From Pseudomonadota bacterium (GTDB lineage: Bacteria > Pseudomonadota > Gammaproteobacteria > Burkholderiales > Burkholderiaceae_B): a DNA stretch of 6,094 nt. The stretch is taken from positions 1-6,094 of the forward strand of contig JAEYVD010000660.1 of the NCBI GenBank assembly GCA_023432075.1, given 5' to 3'. Below, piece by piece: positions 5,095 through 6,094 of the stretch (position 1 is its first letter; each line of letters opens with the position of its first letter). Position numbers and translations under genes: made by a program. Under the pieces are notes generated by a model. It saw nothing but the letters and a program-made list of their open reading frames with translations, had not been told where the DNA came from and ran no database searches.

Positions 5095-6060
5095 CTAGTC
5101 GATCTTGGCGCCAGAGTGCGCCACGATCGGCGCCCATTTGAGCCGGGCCTCCTGGATCCGGCTGCCGAACTCGGCGGGCGTGGACGTAAGTGGCGTGGCG
5201 CCAATGTTCAGGATCTTTTCTATCGTCGCCGGCTCCTGGGAGATCTCGGTGATGGCCTTGGAGAGCGTCGCCAACGTCTGCGCCGGCAGGCCTTTGGGCG
5301 CCGCCACGCCAAACCACACTTCCACGTCATAGCCCGGCACGCCCGCCTCGGCCATGGTCGGCACGTCCGGCAGCAGCGGCGAGCGCTTGGCGCTGGTCAC
5401 GGCCAACGCTCGCAGGCTGCCGGCCTTCACGTGCGGCAACGAGCCGGGCAGATTGTCAAACATCAACTGGATCTGATCGGCCAACAAGTCCGCCATCGCG
5501 GGGCCGCTTCCTTTGTACGGCACATGCGTGAAGGACGTGCCCGTCATCGACTGGAACAACTCACCCGACAGATGGTTGGTCGTACCGTTGCCAGCCGAGC
5601 CCATGTTCAGACTGGCCGGCTTGCTCTTGGCGTAGGCCGCAAGTTCTTCCACTGTCTTGGCCTGCACCTTGGGATTGACGACCAGGATGTTGGGCACACT
5701 GGCAAATTGCGCGATCGGCGTGAAGTCCTTCTCCGGGTCGAACGGCAGCTTCTTGTAGAGGGAAGGATTGATCCCCAACGTGCCCTCGGTGGCGAACAAC
5801 AGCGTGTATCCGTCGGCGGCCGCTTTGGCGACCAGGTCCGTGCCAATGTTGCCGCCCGCGCCCGGACGGTTGTCGGCCACCACTTGCTGGCCAAGCTTCT
5901 CCGACAGGCGCGCCGCCAGCACGCGGCCCAGGTTGTCGGTGCTGCCGCCCACGGCGAATGGAATGATCAGCCGAATCGGCTTTGTCGGATAGGCATCCGC
6001 AATCGCAGCGGAAGAAAATGCCAGCGCCGAGACGGCGGCAATCGTGATGGCAAGCTTCAT
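5095..6060 (-). CDS. Bug/TctC-family periplasmic substrate-binding receptor
   Basis: A complete 321-residue tripartite tricarboxylate transporter receptor. The ATG (complement of 6058-6060) has AAGGGG (complement of 6068-6073) seven bases upstream. Residues 1-21 are a Sec signal peptide with one lysine and a hydrophobic core, cut after 'AIA' (19-21) or 'ADA' (21-23). The mature protein starts 'YPTKPIRLIIPFAVGGSTDNLGR' (24-46, split by the pocket loop GGSTD) and continues with 'NRPGAGGNIG' (64-73), 'ADGYTLLFA' (82-90), 'HVPYKGSGPAMADLL' (179-193), 'GSLRALAVTSAKRSPLLPD' (214-232), 'VPTMAEAG' (233-240) and 'GVAAPKGLP' (251-259). It is clearly a paralogue of the receptor at 1944-2954 but far from identical, so not a recent duplication. 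It faces the anti-sigma gene tail to tail, and no enzyme or membrane subunit accompanies it in view. TATTCT (complement of 6082-6087) could be its -10 box; the -35 region is at or beyond the edge. The ligand is unknown. Confidence 0.94.
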   Translation of the reverse strand: MKLAITIAAVSALAFSSAAIADAYPTKPIRLIIPFAVGGSTDNLGRVLAARLSEKLGQQVVADNRPGAGGNIGTDLVAKAAADGYTLLFATEGTLGINPSLYKKLPFDPEKDFTPIAQFASVPNILVVNPKVQAKTVEELAAYAKSKPASLNMGSAGNGTTNHLSGELFQSMTGTSFTHVPYKGSGPAMADLLADQIQLMFDNLPGSLPHVKAGSLRALAVTSAKRSPLLPDVPTMAEAGVPGYDVEVWFGVAAPKGLPAQTLATLSKAITEISQEPATIEKILNIGATPLTSTPAEFGSRIQEARLKWAPIVAHSGAKID

Positions 6061-6094
6061 GGTGGAACCCCTTGTGTAATAAGAATAGGAAAGC

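Overview
The window looks like chromosomal DNA from a high-GC betaproteobacterium, most likely of the Alcaligenaceae (Bordetella/Achromobacter type). The basis is strong G/C preference at third codon positions and two periplasmic solute receptors of the Bug/TctC family, which is greatly expanded in those genera. The genus is inferred from gene content, not from a marker gene. Nearly all of the sequence is accounted for by seven protein genes. There are no rRNA or tRNA genes, CRISPR arrays, insertion sequences or phage genes.

Left part (1-2954): a LysR-type regulator, cut by the left edge, is transcribed leftwards. It diverges from a rightward pair made of an enolase-superfamily (mandelate racemase/muconate lactonizing type) enzyme and, 45 bases later, a Bug receptor. 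This is the usual layout of a small catabolic unit: the regulator senses a carboxylic or sugar acid, the receptor binds it in the periplasm, and the enzyme abstracts its alpha proton (dehydration, isomerisation or racemisation). No membrane subunits of a tripartite tricarboxylate transporter are present, so the receptor must share a TctA/TctB pair encoded elsewhere or act without one. The 69-base divergent spacer carries a palindrome and direct repeats that could be operators.

Middle part (2955-5084): a spacer rich in small hairpins leads to an exported DUF3455 protein. Then come an ECF-type RNA polymerase sigma factor and an RskA-like membrane anti-sigma factor, the last two translationally coupled by an ATGA overlap. 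Between the DUF3455 gene and the sigma gene lies a 62-base stem-loop of about 25 base pairs. It buries one possible Shine-Dalgarno sequence and start codon of the sigma gene, and it is the most striking unexplained structure here. The three genes plausibly form an envelope-stress or extracytoplasmic signalling unit, but the signal and regulon cannot be read from the sequence.

Right part (5085-6094): a second, unrelated-looking Bug receptor is transcribed leftwards and converges on the anti-sigma gene with only 10 bases between stop codons. Its ribosome binding site and part of its promoter region are at the right edge.

Overall this is a fairly ordinary region. I did not find a clearly new biological system. 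The items most worth checking are the sigma-gene hairpin, the DUF3455/sigma/anti-sigma linkage, and a Lys-to-Arg change in the enolase-superfamily active site.
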